Origin: UBA4742 sp963785815
GTDB taxonomy: Bacteria; Actinomycetota; Acidimicrobiia; Acidimicrobiales; Acidimicrobilacustridaceae
Length of the DNA: 64,000 nt
NCBI GenBank assembly: GCA_963785815.1
Contig: CAWAWN010000001.1
Location: 1,364,001 to 1,428,000, forward strand
Direction of reading: 5' to 3'
The notes under the pieces were generated by a model. It was not told the DNA's origin, ran no database searches, and saw only the letters and a list, made by a program, of their open reading frames with translations. A program made the position numbers and the translations under genes. Shown here one piece after another: positions 8,442-17,415 of the stretch. The stretch's first letter is position 1; each line of letters opens with the position of its first letter.

Positions 8442-10469
8442 TCAAAGGTTGTCGATGGCCACGGGTTCAATCGGTTCGGCGAGCTCGAAATCGAACACCT
8501 GGGAGTAAAAGTACAACTCGGCTTCGAGCGCCCGCTTGATGGTCGTCGCCTGGCGGAACCCGTGCTGCTCGCCCTCGAAGGGCAGATACGCCACGGGGAT
8601 TCCCTTGTCACGCACGGCCGCCACGATCATCTCCGACTGGGCCGGCGGCACGATCTCGTCCTCGAGGCCCTGCAGAACGAGCAGGGGGCAGTCGAAGCCA
8701 TCGACGTGGTGGATGGGCGAGCGCTCCCGATAGCGGGCGACCTCGGCCGGGAAGGGACCGACCAGCGAGTCGAGGTAGCGGGATTCGAACTTGTGGGTGT
8801 CGCGGGCCAGGGCCTCGAGATCCGCCACCCCGTAGAGGCTGGTCCCGGCCTTGAACTCCTGGCGGAAGGCCAGGGCTGCCAGCGTCGTGTATCCGCCGGC
8901 GCTGCCGCCACGGATGGCCAACCGCTGCCGATCCACCAGGCCGGCGTCCGCCAGGTGGCGGGCCACGGCCACGCAGTCGTCCACATCGACCACCCCCCAC
9001 TGACCCGCCAGGGCCTGCCGGTAGGCGCGCCCGTAACCCGAACTACCCCGGTAGTTGACGTCGACCACGGCGAAGCCACGCGACGTCCAGTACTGGATGC
9101 TCAGGTTGAGCTGCGGGCGGGCAGCCGAGGTGGGGCCGCCGTGGCTGAGCACCAGCAGGGGCGGGGCCGACTCGGCGCCCCCACGCGCCTGGGGATGGGT
9201 CGGGGCGTAGAACATGGCGTGGGTCCGGCCCCCGTCGGCCAGCTCGACCGACAGCGGCCGGGGCTCGGCGAACCACCCGGCGTCGAGCCCCAGCGGTCGT
9301 CCCTGGCGGACGATGCCGATGCTGGCGTCGCCCTGGGCGGGCAGGTCGGCCACGGCCACCACGGTCTCCTGGTCGGGCGAACCCCCCAGGAGCACCACGC
9401 CGTGGCCGTAGGACCGCAGCGACGCCAACGCCACGAACCCCGTTTCCAGGTCGACCAGGTGGGCCTGGGCCTGTCCCTCGAGACCGGCCGGGTGGACGAC
9501 GGCCAGGTGGTCCACCCCGTCGGCGGCATAGGCCACGGCCACCCGCCCATCCGGCAGGAAGGCGTACCGGGACTGCGCGAACACCCAATGCGGGACGCCG
9601 ATCTCGCCCTCGAACAGAGCGATCGGTTCGGGTTGGGCGCCCGGCGCCGATTCGATGTCGATTCGGCGCCCATCGATCCGGTACAGGTTCCACCAGTTCG
9701 ACCGGTCGGAGAGGAACCACAGCGAGCCGTCGGCATGCCACTCGGGCTGGGTGATCGACTCGTCACGCCCGCCCGCCAGCACGGTGGGCGCCGACACCCG
9801 GCACGCCCTCGTGTCGCTGGCCAGGCCGGCCACCGCCAACTCGGTGCCGTCCCAGGGCATGTCGGGGTGGTTCCACTGGATCCAGCACAGGTGCCTACCG
9901 TCGGGGCTCACCCGCGGGGCGGCCACGAAGTCGGGGCCCGACACCAGCACCTCGGGTTCCGCGGGCGGGTCCGAGGGCTCAGCCGGAAGCGCCACGATCT
10001 CGTTGCGGGCCTCGGTCGCGTCCGCCTGGTGACGTTCACGGACGCAGATGACCCACCGCCCGTCGGCGCTGATCACCCCGTCGGCGTAGCGGTCGCCTTG
10101 AAGGCGGGCCGGCTCGGGCGTGAGCGCCACCGGGGGCCCGAACGTGCCCGGCTCGGTACCCGGATCGACCCGGTAGAGGCGTTGATCGGACCAGTTGGCG
10201 AAGAAGACGGTGTCGTCGTGGAGCCACCAGGCGCCACCGCCGTACTCGTGCACCCGGGTGCGGGCCGAGAACCCGTCGGCCAGCACGTCGACATCGCGCC
10301 CACCGGGCTCGTGGCGCACGACCATGACCCGGCCCCCCTCCTGGGGCCGCAGCTCGGACCACCAGATGTCCTCGTCGCCGGCCACGACCTCACCCAGGCT
10401 GACGGCCGCCTCCACCACCAGATCGGCGGTGATGGCCGACGGCCAGCTGCCGTAGTCGAGCGTGGCCAC
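8442..10469 (-). CDS. S9-family prolyl oligopeptidase-like serine peptidase
   Basis: This 675-residue protein has an N-terminal beta-propeller-like region (about 1-400, with repeated SPDGRHLCWIQW and SADGRWVICV patterns) and a C-terminal alpha/beta-hydrolase domain. GGSAGGYTT near residue 530 carries the nucleophile serine, LSHGGPTS is the oxyanion-loop region, and EQHGFRQ near 645 carries the histidine. No signal peptide is seen, so it is probably a cytoplasmic oligopeptidase or acylaminoacyl-peptidase. The GTG start is 2 nt past the stop of the upstream aminotransferase, so the pair is co-transcribed. A palindrome copy is embedded in the coding sequence at 9643-9670. Confidence 0.9.
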   Translation of the reverse strand: MATLDYGSWPSAITADLVVEAAVSLGEVVAGDEDIWWSELRPQEGGRVMVVRHEPGGRDVDVLADGFSARTRVHEYGGGAWWLHDDTVFFANWSDQRLYRVDPGTEPGTFGPPVALTPEPARLQGDRYADGVISADGRWVICVRERHQADATEARNEIVALPAEPSDPPAEPEVLVSGPDFVAAPRVSPDGRHLCWIQWNHPDMPWDGTELAVAGLASDTRACRVSAPTVLAGGRDESITQPEWHADGSLWFLSDRSNWWNLYRIDGRRIDIESAPGAQPEPIALFEGEIGVPHWVFAQSRYAFLPDGRVAVAYAADGVDHLAVVHPAGLEGQAQAHLVDLETGFVALASLRSYGHGVVLLGGSPDQETVVAVADLPAQGDASIGIVRQGRPLGLDAGWFAEPRPLSVELADGGRTHAMFYAPTHPQARGGAESAPPLLVLSHGGPTSAARPQLNLSIQYWTSRGFAVVDVNYRGSSGYGRAYRQALAGQWGVVDVDDCVAVARHLADAGLVDRQRLAIRGGSAGGYTTLAALAFRQEFKAGTSLYGVADLEALARDTHKFESRYLDSLVGPFPAEVARYRERSPIHHVDGFDCPLLVLQGLEDEIVPPAQSEMIVAAVRDKGIPVAYLPFEGEQHGFRQATTIKRALEAELYFYSQVFDFELAEPIEPVAIDNL
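9643..9670. repeat. Palindromic repeat, copy 4, inside a coding sequence
   Basis: A 28-bp imperfect dyad with arms GGCGCCG...CGGCGCC lies within the S9 peptidase gene and encodes RRIDIESAPG in the propeller region. Compared with other copies, the A and T at the fourth position of the two arms have both changed (to G and C), which keeps pairing. The reading frame is uninterrupted. Confidence 0.72.
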
Positions 10470-10471
10470 CG

Positions 10472-11677
10472 TCAGACGGCCTGAGCCAGCAGGTCGGCGA
10501 TGCGGGTGACGCCCTCGACCAGGTCCTCGTCGCCGAGGGCGAACGACATGCGGGCGTAGCCCGGGGCACCGAACGCCTCCCCCGGCACGATGGCGACGTT
10601 GGCCAGGTCGAGGATGACCGCCGCCAGCTCGCTGGTGGTCGTCGGCCGCCGGCCCTTGATGTCGCGACCGAGCACACCCTCGAACGACGGGAAGGCGTAG
10701 AAGGCCCCCTCAGGCTCGAGGCAGCTGACCCCGGGGATCTGATCGAGCAGCTGGTGGATGGTGCGGCGACGCCGGTCGAAGGCGACGCGCATCTCGGCCA
10801 CGGCCGTGAGGTCGCCCGCCACCGCGGCCAGCGCGGCGCGCTGGGAGACGTTGGCCACGTTGGAGGTGCTGTGGGACTGCAGGTTGGTGGCCGCCGCGAT
10901 CAGGTCCGGGGGGCCGATCATCCAACCCACCCGCCAGCCGGTCATGGCGTAGGTCTTGGCCACCCCGTTGAGCACGACGCAGCGATCGGCCAGCTCGGGA
11001 ACCAGCGCCGGCATCGACGAGAACTCGTGGTCGCCGTAGACCAGGTGCTCGTAGATCTCGTCGGTGATGACCCAGATGCCGCGGTCCAGCGCCCATTCAC
11101 CGATGGCGCGCACCTCGGCCACCGGGTACACGGCGCCGGTCGGGTTGGACGGCGACACGAACACCAGCGCCTTGGTGGCCGGCGTGCGGGCCGCTTCCAG
11201 CTGCTCGACGGTCACCCGGAAGCCGGCCGCCGCGTCGGTGGGCACGACGACGGCGACGCCGCCGGCGAGGGCCACCGGCTCGGGATAGGTCGTCCAGTAG
11301 GGCGCCGGCAACAGGACCTCGTCGCCGGGGTTCAGCAGCGACTCGAACGTGTTGTAGACCGCGTGCTTGCCCCCGTTGGTCACCAGCACCTGGGCCGCCG
11401 CCACCTCGAGACCCGAGTCGCGCTGCGTCTTGGCGGCGATGGCCTGCTTCAGCTCGGGCAGGCCGCCGGCCGGCGAGTAGTGGTGGTTGCGGGGGTCGCG
11501 GCACGCAACCACCGCGGCCTCGACGATGTGGTCGGGGGTGGGGAAGTCCGGTTCGCCCGCACCGAAGCCGATGACCGGCTCGCCGGCTGCCTGGAGGGCC
11601 TTGGCCCGGGCGTCGACGGCCAGCGTGGCGGATTCGGTGATGGCGCCTACACGGCGGGAGATGCGATCGGCCGACAT
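10472..11677 (-). CDS. Aspartate aminotransferase (class I/II, subgroup Ib-like)
   Basis: This 401-residue PLP enzyme should interconvert aspartate and oxaloacetate with glutamate/2-oxoglutarate. It has the family N-terminus (GEPVIGFGAGEPDFPTP), the cofactor region VTNGGKHAVYNT near residue 105 and the PLP lysine in NGVAKTYAMTGWRVG near residue 235. The C-terminal arginine for the substrate carboxylate is consistent with YARMSFA near 380. The ATG at 11677 has TAGCGT 7 nt upstream, suggesting a leaderless mRNA. It is followed 2 nt later by the S9 peptidase gene. A different substrate preference within the family is possible. Confidence 0.9.
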   Translation of the reverse strand: MSADRISRRVGAITESATLAVDARAKALQAAGEPVIGFGAGEPDFPTPDHIVEAAVVACRDPRNHHYSPAGGLPELKQAIAAKTQRDSGLEVAAAQVLVTNGGKHAVYNTFESLLNPGDEVLLPAPYWTTYPEPVALAGGVAVVVPTDAAAGFRVTVEQLEAARTPATKALVFVSPSNPTGAVYPVAEVRAIGEWALDRGIWVITDEIYEHLVYGDHEFSSMPALVPELADRCVVLNGVAKTYAMTGWRVGWMIGPPDLIAAATNLQSHSTSNVANVSQRAALAAVAGDLTAVAEMRVAFDRRRRTIHQLLDQIPGVSCLEPEGAFYAFPSFEGVLGRDIKGRRPTTTSELAAVILDLANVAIVPGEAFGAPGYARMSFALGDEDLVEGVTRIADLLAQAV

Positions 11678-11739
11678 GGCCTCGACGCTAGCGGGAATGG
11701 ATTTCGCCCCCGAACGGATTCGCCGCCATAGTGGCCCCG

Positions 11740-12873
11740 ATGACCGACGACGTGCCCGCCATCTCGATCCCCACCAGCCTGCTGCCGGCCGACGGCCGCT
11801 TCGGCTGCGGTCCCTCCAAGATCCGTCCTGAGGCGGTGAACGCCCTGGCCAGCGTGTCCACCACCTACCTGGGCACCAGCCACCGCCAGGCGGGCGTGCG
11901 CTTCACCGTGGCGCAGCTGCGCAACGGCCTGGCCGAGCTGCTGGGGCTGCCCGACGGCTACGAGGTGGTGCTGGGCAACGGCGGCACGACGTCGTTCTGG
12001 GACGCCGCCACCTTCGGCCTGATCGATCGCACCAGCCAGCACCTCAGCTTCGGGGAGTTCTCCTCGAAGTTCGCGGCTGCGGCCGCGGCCGCACCCCACC
12101 TGGACAGGGCCCAGGTGATCGAGTCGCCAGCCGGCACCCATCCCGAAGCCGTGGCCACCGACGGCATCGACACCTACGCCCTGACCCACAACGAGACCTC
12201 CACCGGCGTGGCCATGGGTCTGGCGCGCCCCGACGGGGCCGATCCCGCCGCTCTGGTGCTGGTCGACGCCACGTCGGCCGCCGGGGGCCTCCGGTTCGAT
12301 CCGACCCAGGTGGACGCCTACTACTTCGCGCCGCAGAAGTGCCTGGCCTCCGACGGGGGCCTGTGGCTGGCCGCCCTGTCGCCAGCGGCCTGCGAGCGGG
12401 TGCAGCGGCTGGCCCGCTCGGATCGGTGGGTCCCGGCCTCGCTCGACCTGGGCATCGCCCTGGAGAACTCCCGCAAGGACCAGACCTACAACACCCCGGC
12501 CCTGGCCACGGTGTTCCTGGCCGTGCAGCAGGTCGAGTGGATCAACCGGAACGGCGGCCTGGAGTGGGCCGCGTCGCGCTCGGACCGGTCGGCGTCGATC
12601 ATCTACTCGTGGGCCGAATCGTCGGCCTACTCCACGCCGTTCGTGGCCGATCCGGCGGACCGCAGCCACGTGGTGGCCACCATCGACCTCGACGACCGGG
12701 TGGACGCGTTGGTCGTGTCCAAGGTGCTGCGCGCCAACGGCGTGGTCGACACCGAGTCGTATCGCAAGCTCGGCCGCAACCAGCTGCGCATCGCCCTGTT
12801 CCCGGCCATCGACCCGGCCGACGTGGAGGCGCTGACCCACTGCATCGACCACGTGGTGGCTGAGCTGAGCTGA
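11740..12873 (+). CDS. serC: Phosphoserine aminotransferase
   Basis: SerC converts 3-phosphohydroxypyruvate and glutamate to phosphoserine. The N-terminal block DGRFGCGPSKIRPEAV and the PLP-lysine region YYFAPQKCLASDGG (about residue 195) identify the actinobacterial form; the length of about 377 is normal. The ATG at 11740 was chosen because CATAGT lies 7 nt upstream, as expected for a leaderless transcript; a GTG at 11731 would add three residues. The stop codon TGA lies within a run of nearly nine GCTGA units, so the last residues AELS are encoded by the repeat. Confidence 0.95.
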   Translation: MTDDVPAISIPTSLLPADGRFGCGPSKIRPEAVNALASVSTTYLGTSHRQAGVRFTVAQLRNGLAELLGLPDGYEVVLGNGGTTSFWDAATFGLIDRTSQHLSFGEFSSKFAAAAAAAPHLDRAQVIESPAGTHPEAVATDGIDTYALTHNETSTGVAMGLARPDGADPAALVLVDATSAAGGLRFDPTQVDAYYFAPQKCLASDGGLWLAALSPAACERVQRLARSDRWVPASLDLGIALENSRKDQTYNTPALATVFLAVQQVEWINRNGGLEWAASRSDRSASIIYSWAESSAYSTPFVADPADRSHVVATIDLDDRVDALVVSKVLRANGVVDTESYRKLGRNQLRIALFPAIDPADVEALTHCIDHVVAELS

Positions 12874-12902
12874 GCTGAGCTGAGCTGAGCTGAGCTGAGC
12901 TG
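12859..12902. repeat. Pentanucleotide tandem repeat (GCTGA) over the serC stop
   Basis: Forty-four bases of uninterrupted GCTGA (8.8 units) begin four codons before the serC stop and run on for 29 bases past it. Every reading frame through the array meets TGA within 15 nt, so copy-number change would alter the 3' untranslated spacing but hardly the protein. The acyl-CoA synthetase gene starts 71 nt beyond the array. Confidence 0.95.
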
Positions 12903-12973
12903 CGGCGTCGGGCCGGGCCAAGGGGCAGACTGATCCCCCACCGTCCCCACGCCGACCCTGGAGCCGCCCTGCC

Positions 12974-14710
12974 ATGCCGTCATTCCGTGAGGTCCGAGCA
13001 TCGCTGACCGGTCCCGGCGGGCCCTTCGAGGTCACCACCGAGGTCGTGGACGGCGTCGAGATGAAGGTGTACGCCCAGCGCTTCGAGAACCTGCGGGTCA
13101 TCGCCCAGATCGCTGCGGCCCGCACCGACGACGAGCCCTTCATCGTCCACGGCGACACCCACCTCTCCTTCGGCGAGTTCTTCGACCTGGCCAACACCGG
13201 GTCGGCTGCGCTGGCCGACCAGGTCGGGGTGGGCCACGGCGACCGAGTGGCAGTGCTGTCGGCCAACAACCCGGCGTGGTGCATCGCGTTCTGGGCGGCG
13301 GTCGACCTGGGGGCCATCCTGGTGGGGCTGAACGGCTGGTGGAAGACCGATGAGATCCTCTACGGCCTGGGCGACAGCGGCGCCAAGGTGCTGGTGGCGG
13401 ACCGAGGGCGGTTCGTGCGCATCGCCGACCAGCTGGACGACCTGCCCGATCTGGAGGCCGTCTACCTGATCGACGCCGACCCCGCGGAGTTCGGCGGCGG
13501 ACCCCTGCTGCACCGCTTCGACGAGCTGACCGCGTCGCCGGCCGACGGATCGGCGGGGACAGCCGGGTTCCCCGACACGCCCATCGCCGAGGCCGATCCC
13601 GCGGTGATCTTCTACACCAGCGGGACGACCGGTCGACCCAAGGGCGCCATCTCCACCCACGGCAACATGGTGGCCAACCTCCAGAACACGCTGTTCAACA
13701 GCGTGGCGGTGAGCATGGCCTTCCCCGAGAGCGGCAACCCCACCGATGCCGCCAACCGCAACACCTCACTGCTGACCTCGCCCCTGTTCCACGTCTCGGG
13801 CTGCCACTCCAGCCTGGTCGTGGGCACCCTGGCCGGCATCAAGCTGGTGATCCCTGAGGGTCGGTTCGAGCCCGACAAGGCCCTGCAGCTCATCGCCGAT
13901 CACCACGTGACCATCTGGGCCACGGTGCCGACCATGGTGTGGCGGGTGTGCGAGTTCCCCGACCGACACCGCTACGACACGTCGTCGGTGACCACGGTGG
14001 CTTTCGGCGGTTCCCCGTCGGCGGACGAGCTCCAGCGGATGATCCGCGAGACGTTCCCGAACGTGCACAGCACCAGCAACGCCTACGGTCTCACCGAGAC
14101 GAGCTCGGTGGCCACGGTCATCAGCGGCGCCGACGCGCTGGCCAAGCCGACCTCGGTCGGACCACCGGTGCCGGTGGTCGACGTGCGCATCGCCGGACCC
14201 GACGGCGAGCCGGTGGCCGACGGCGGGACCGGCGAGATCCTCATCCGCGGACCGATCGTCATGCCCGGCTACTGGGGCAAGCCCGAGGCCACCGCCGAGA
14301 CCATCCGTGACGGCTGGCTGCACACCGGCGACATCGGCCACCTCGACGCGGACGGCTACCTGTACGTGACCGACCGGGCCAAGGACATGATCATCCGAGG
14401 CGGAGAGAACGTCTACTGCGTCGAGATCGAGGAACGCCTGGTCGAGCACCCGTCGGTGGCGGACGCGGCGGTGATCGGCGTCCCCCATCCCGAGCTGGGT
14501 GAGGAGGTCAAGGCGGTGCTGCAGGTCAAGCCGGGGACGACGCTGACCGAGGACGAGGTGCGGACCTGGGTGGCAGAGACGTTGGCCAACTTCAAGGTGC
14601 CCACCTATGTGGAGCTCACGGATGAGAAGCTTCCCCGCAACGCCTCCGGCAAGCTGCTCAAGAACGTGCTGCGCGGCCAAGGCGAGGTGAGCTTCTCGGA
14701 GACCATGTGA
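12974..14710 (+). CDS. AMP-dependent acyl-CoA synthetase/ligase (FadD-like)
   Basis: This 578-residue adenylate-forming enzyme should activate a carboxylic acid as acyl-AMP and transfer it to CoA. The P-loop YTSGTTGRPKG is near residue 215, the adenine motif YGLTETSSVA near 370, GWLHTGDIG near 445 and the C-terminal catalytic lysine in PRNASGKLLKN near 560. Substrate chain length cannot be read from sequence. The stop codon overlaps the GTG start of the next membrane-protein gene by 4 nt, so the two are translationally coupled. Confidence 0.93.
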   Translation: MPSFREVRASLTGPGGPFEVTTEVVDGVEMKVYAQRFENLRVIAQIAAARTDDEPFIVHGDTHLSFGEFFDLANTGSAALADQVGVGHGDRVAVLSANNPAWCIAFWAAVDLGAILVGLNGWWKTDEILYGLGDSGAKVLVADRGRFVRIADQLDDLPDLEAVYLIDADPAEFGGGPLLHRFDELTASPADGSAGTAGFPDTPIAEADPAVIFYTSGTTGRPKGAISTHGNMVANLQNTLFNSVAVSMAFPESGNPTDAANRNTSLLTSPLFHVSGCHSSLVVGTLAGIKLVIPEGRFEPDKALQLIADHHVTIWATVPTMVWRVCEFPDRHRYDTSSVTTVAFGGSPSADELQRMIRETFPNVHSTSNAYGLTETSSVATVISGADALAKPTSVGPPVPVVDVRIAGPDGEPVADGGTGEILIRGPIVMPGYWGKPEATAETIRDGWLHTGDIGHLDADGYLYVTDRAKDMIIRGGENVYCVEIEERLVEHPSVADAAVIGVPHPELGEEVKAVLQVKPGTTLTEDEVRTWVAETLANFKVPTYVELTDEKLPRNASGKLLKNVLRGQGEVSFSETM

Positions 14711-16395
14711 ACCCATCGACAGCCCCGGCTCGGTCACAACCCGGGCTGCGACCCGCCACTGTGCTGCTGATGGCGGCTGGGCTGGTGACGGTCGCCTGGT
14801 TGCTGGTGATCGTGCTGTGGCACGACGCCCCGTTCAGCATGACCTTCGACGATGCCTTCTACTACTTCGGCATCGCCCGCAACCTGGCGCACGGGCACGC
14901 CTCCACCTTCGACGGCCTCGACGCCACCAACGGCTACCACCCGCTGTGGATGCTGCTGGCGTCGGTCGCCTTTCGACTGGGGCTCGACGACACGACGGCG
15001 GTGCGGGTGCTGCTGGGGTTCCAGGTGCTGTGCTACGGCGGCGCGTTGGCGCTGGTGGCCCGGACCGCGGGTTCCTCCATCGGGGACTGGGACCGGGTGC
15101 GCGCCAAGCGACCCGATGACGCTCAGCGGGCTGCGAACTGGTGCACGGCCATCGTGGCGGTGGCCCTGGTGGCGATTTCGGCCAACCCATATGTGGTGAA
15201 GGCCATCGTCAACGGCATGGAGTCGGGCGTGCTCGTGGCGTTCGACGCCGCCCTGCTGACGATCGGAGCGGCCCGGAAGGGTCGGTTCCTGTTCGTGGGC
15301 ACCCGGCGCGACCGTTGGCTGCTCGGCCTGCTGTTGGCTCTGACGTTGCTGGCCCGAACCGACAGCGTGCTGCTGCTGGGTGTTCTCGGGGTGTGGACCC
15401 TGGCCGAGGCCCGCCGATCGCCTCGCCAGGCGGTGGCACCGATGCTGGAGCTGTTCACCCTGCCAGCACTGACGCTGGGTGCGTACCTGTTGTCGAACCG
15501 GATCTGGTTCGGTCTGTGGGAGCAGATCAGCGGGCTGACCAAGCGGGCGCCGCTCACCGCGGGGCGGGCTGCGATCCTGCTGTTGGTGGCCGCGGTTGCC
15601 GCGCTGGTGGGGAGGTGGGGGTTCCGGCGCAGTCGGGAGAAGGTGCGGCGGTCCCGGTTCGGTCGCGTGGCCAACTTCACCGCCTCGACGGCCTGGTTCG
15701 CGGCGTTCGCCATACTGGTGGTGGCGTACTACCAGGTGCTCCAGTCCCAGCAGTGGCTCTGGTACTACTGCCCGGTCGTCGTCTACCTGATGTTCCTGCT
15801 CGTGCTGGTGGTGGCCGACTTCGTGGAGGGGGCGGTGCTCGAGGCGCGGGCCGACGCCCATGTGGGGCGGGCCGTGCTGGCGGTGAGCGCCATCTTGTTG
15901 GTTCCGCTGGTGGCAGCGGGCGTGTACGAGGGACGGCAGGTGGCGGACCCCCACACCTACTCGATCGCCCTGGCCGATCGAGATGCCGGCCAGTGGATCG
16001 CTCGCAACACGCCGAAGGGCGCGGTGCTGGCCTCGTGGGACGCGGGGGTGATCGGCTACTACTCGCACCGCCATGTGCTCAACCTCGATGGGGTGGCGAA
16101 CTCGTACGCGTACTACCAGGCGGCCCGGGAGGGTCTGCTGGGTCGTTTCCTGACCGATCGAGGGGTCAGCGGGTTCGTCAACCTGGGGACGCCGGTGCGG
16201 GGGCAGGATCCGAGCGTGGCGGCGTATGTGCGCGACACGATGGGGACGTCGGTGGCGGGGCGTCTCAGGCTGGCCCGAGCGTGGCCGTTCATCTACTCGG
16301 GATCGACGACCGGGTCAGCGGGATCGGCGTCGGGCGCTCGACACCTGGCGGTGTTCGTCTACCTGCTGGAGGGAGGGGCAGCGCGAGGTCGATGA
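14707..16395 (+). CDS. Polytopic membrane protein, GT-C glycosyltransferase-like
   Basis: This 562-residue protein has about ten predicted membrane helices. After the first helix comes FSMTFDDAFYYFGIARNLAHG and then NGYHPLW, the acidic first-loop arrangement of polyprenol-phosphate-sugar-dependent GT-C enzymes (ArnT/PMT-like). A soluble C-terminal part (about 430-562) contains WDAGVIGYYSHRHVLNLDGV, a pattern common in GT-C proteins of actinobacteria. The acceptor is unknown. The GTG start overlaps the acyl-CoA synthetase stop. Palindrome copy 5 lies 83 bp downstream. Confidence 0.7.
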   Translation: MNPSTAPARSQPGLRPATVLLMAAGLVTVAWLLVIVLWHDAPFSMTFDDAFYYFGIARNLAHGHASTFDGLDATNGYHPLWMLLASVAFRLGLDDTTAVRVLLGFQVLCYGGALALVARTAGSSIGDWDRVRAKRPDDAQRAANWCTAIVAVALVAISANPYVVKAIVNGMESGVLVAFDAALLTIGAARKGRFLFVGTRRDRWLLGLLLALTLLARTDSVLLLGVLGVWTLAEARRSPRQAVAPMLELFTLPALTLGAYLLSNRIWFGLWEQISGLTKRAPLTAGRAAILLLVAAVAALVGRWGFRRSREKVRRSRFGRVANFTASTAWFAAFAILVVAYYQVLQSQQWLWYYCPVVVYLMFLLVLVVADFVEGAVLEARADAHVGRAVLAVSAILLVPLVAAGVYEGRQVADPHTYSIALADRDAGQWIARNTPKGAVLASWDAGVIGYYSHRHVLNLDGVANSYAYYQAAREGLLGRFLTDRGVSGFVNLGTPVRGQDPSVAAYVRDTMGTSVAGRLRLARAWPFIYSGSTTGSAGSASGARHLAVFVYLLEGGAARGR

Positions 16396-16478
16396 GCGGC
16401 GATGCAACCGATGGGTTGGGGACGGTCGCCGACAGGCACGGGCCAGGAACTGCACCGGGGTGACCTCCCCGTCGAGTG

Positions 16479-16518
16479 CCGCTTGGCACCGATTCGACGT
16501 CGATTCGGTGCCAAGCGG
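16479..16518. repeat. Palindromic repeat, copy 5 (longest)
   Basis: A 40-bp dyad with 20-base arms beginning CCGCTTGGCACC and only one mismatch, in the 276-bp gap (16396-16671) after the membrane-protein gene. Apart from this repeat no gene or other clear signal was seen in the gap. Confidence 0.9.
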
Positions 16519-16671
16519 CAGCCTCGCGGTTGTCGCTGGATTGGGCCGCGACGGCTGGCGCAGCTCGCGATCTCAGCACACCCACCCCGAGCTGTCACAC
16601 CCCCCGGGCAAGCTGGTGACGCGATTCGGCGCAGGGCGCCCTCCTCGTTCCTCGAGCACAAGGCCCCCGCC

Positions 16672-17415
16672 ATGTCAAATGATCCCGGCCGCCGTTCTCA
16701 CCCCTCCTCCGACGACGAACGATTCGCCACCTTGGTCATGCGCATCGCATCCGGGCTTCCCGCCTCCCGGCGGCGGTCCAGGCACCTCCGACGCCAGTCG
16801 CTGCTCGATGAGCTCTCCCGACTCGACCATCAGTTGTTGACCACCCACGATCAGCGCGTCGACCTCCTCCAGGAGCTCGAGGTCATCCGCGAGGAGCTCT
16901 GGCCCCGGCTCGACCACCACCACGCCAGGCGACCGACCCTCGACGGCAGACCGTGCCTCAGACCCTTGCCCCACAACCACGGGTCGCTGTGGGGCCGGCG
17001 CCTGCGATCGACCTGTCTCGCCATCCTCGGTCGGCACGGGCGTCTCCCGCTCCCCGAGTTGCACTCCCTGCTCCACCTCTACGGCTACCAGGTGGCCAGC
17101 GACGCACCGGTGAAGGCGCTGGCAGACGCGATGGGCTACGAAGCGCTCAAGGGACATGCCAGGCGGGTCGAACGAGGCGTCTACGAGCTGCATCCCGACT
17201 TCCGGCCGCGCCGGGGGCGGCTGGGCCACCCTGACCTGCTCGGTCCCGAGCCATCCGAGCACTGGGGCGAGCCACCACCCAGCGCTCGCTCCGGCCCCGC
17301 CACCGCATGGGTGGTCGATGATGCGATCCGGGAGGACCCGCAGACCTGGTGGCCCGAGGACCAGAGATGGGGCACCGATCCCGATCCGGACGCCGACGCC
17401 GACGAACGGCCGTCA
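16672..17415 (+). CDS. Orphan winged-helix-like protein, no stop codon before the antisense of metY
   Basis: From the ATG at 16672 the frame encodes a basic protein with a coiled segment (HQLLTTHDQRVDLLQELEVI) and a winged-helix-like block (LAILGRHGRLPLPELHSLLH, then DAMGYEALKGHARRVERGVY). The convincing part ends near 17270; an acidic tail (DPDPDADADE) leads to the 3' end of metY. The frame has no stop until 18798, across the whole antisense of metY, so the natural stop was probably lost by deletion or frameshift. The end given is where metY begins and is arbitrary. A DNA-binding role is possible but unproven; the antisense ORF here looks like a shadow. Confidence 0.5.

Noticed and set aside
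16675..17262. A 195-residue minus-strand ORF opposite the winged-helix-like ORF
   Set aside because: The plus-strand translation has a credible helix-turn-helix and coiled segment, while the minus-strand product is Gly/Val/Glu-rich without structure-like patterns; the choice is moderately confident only.
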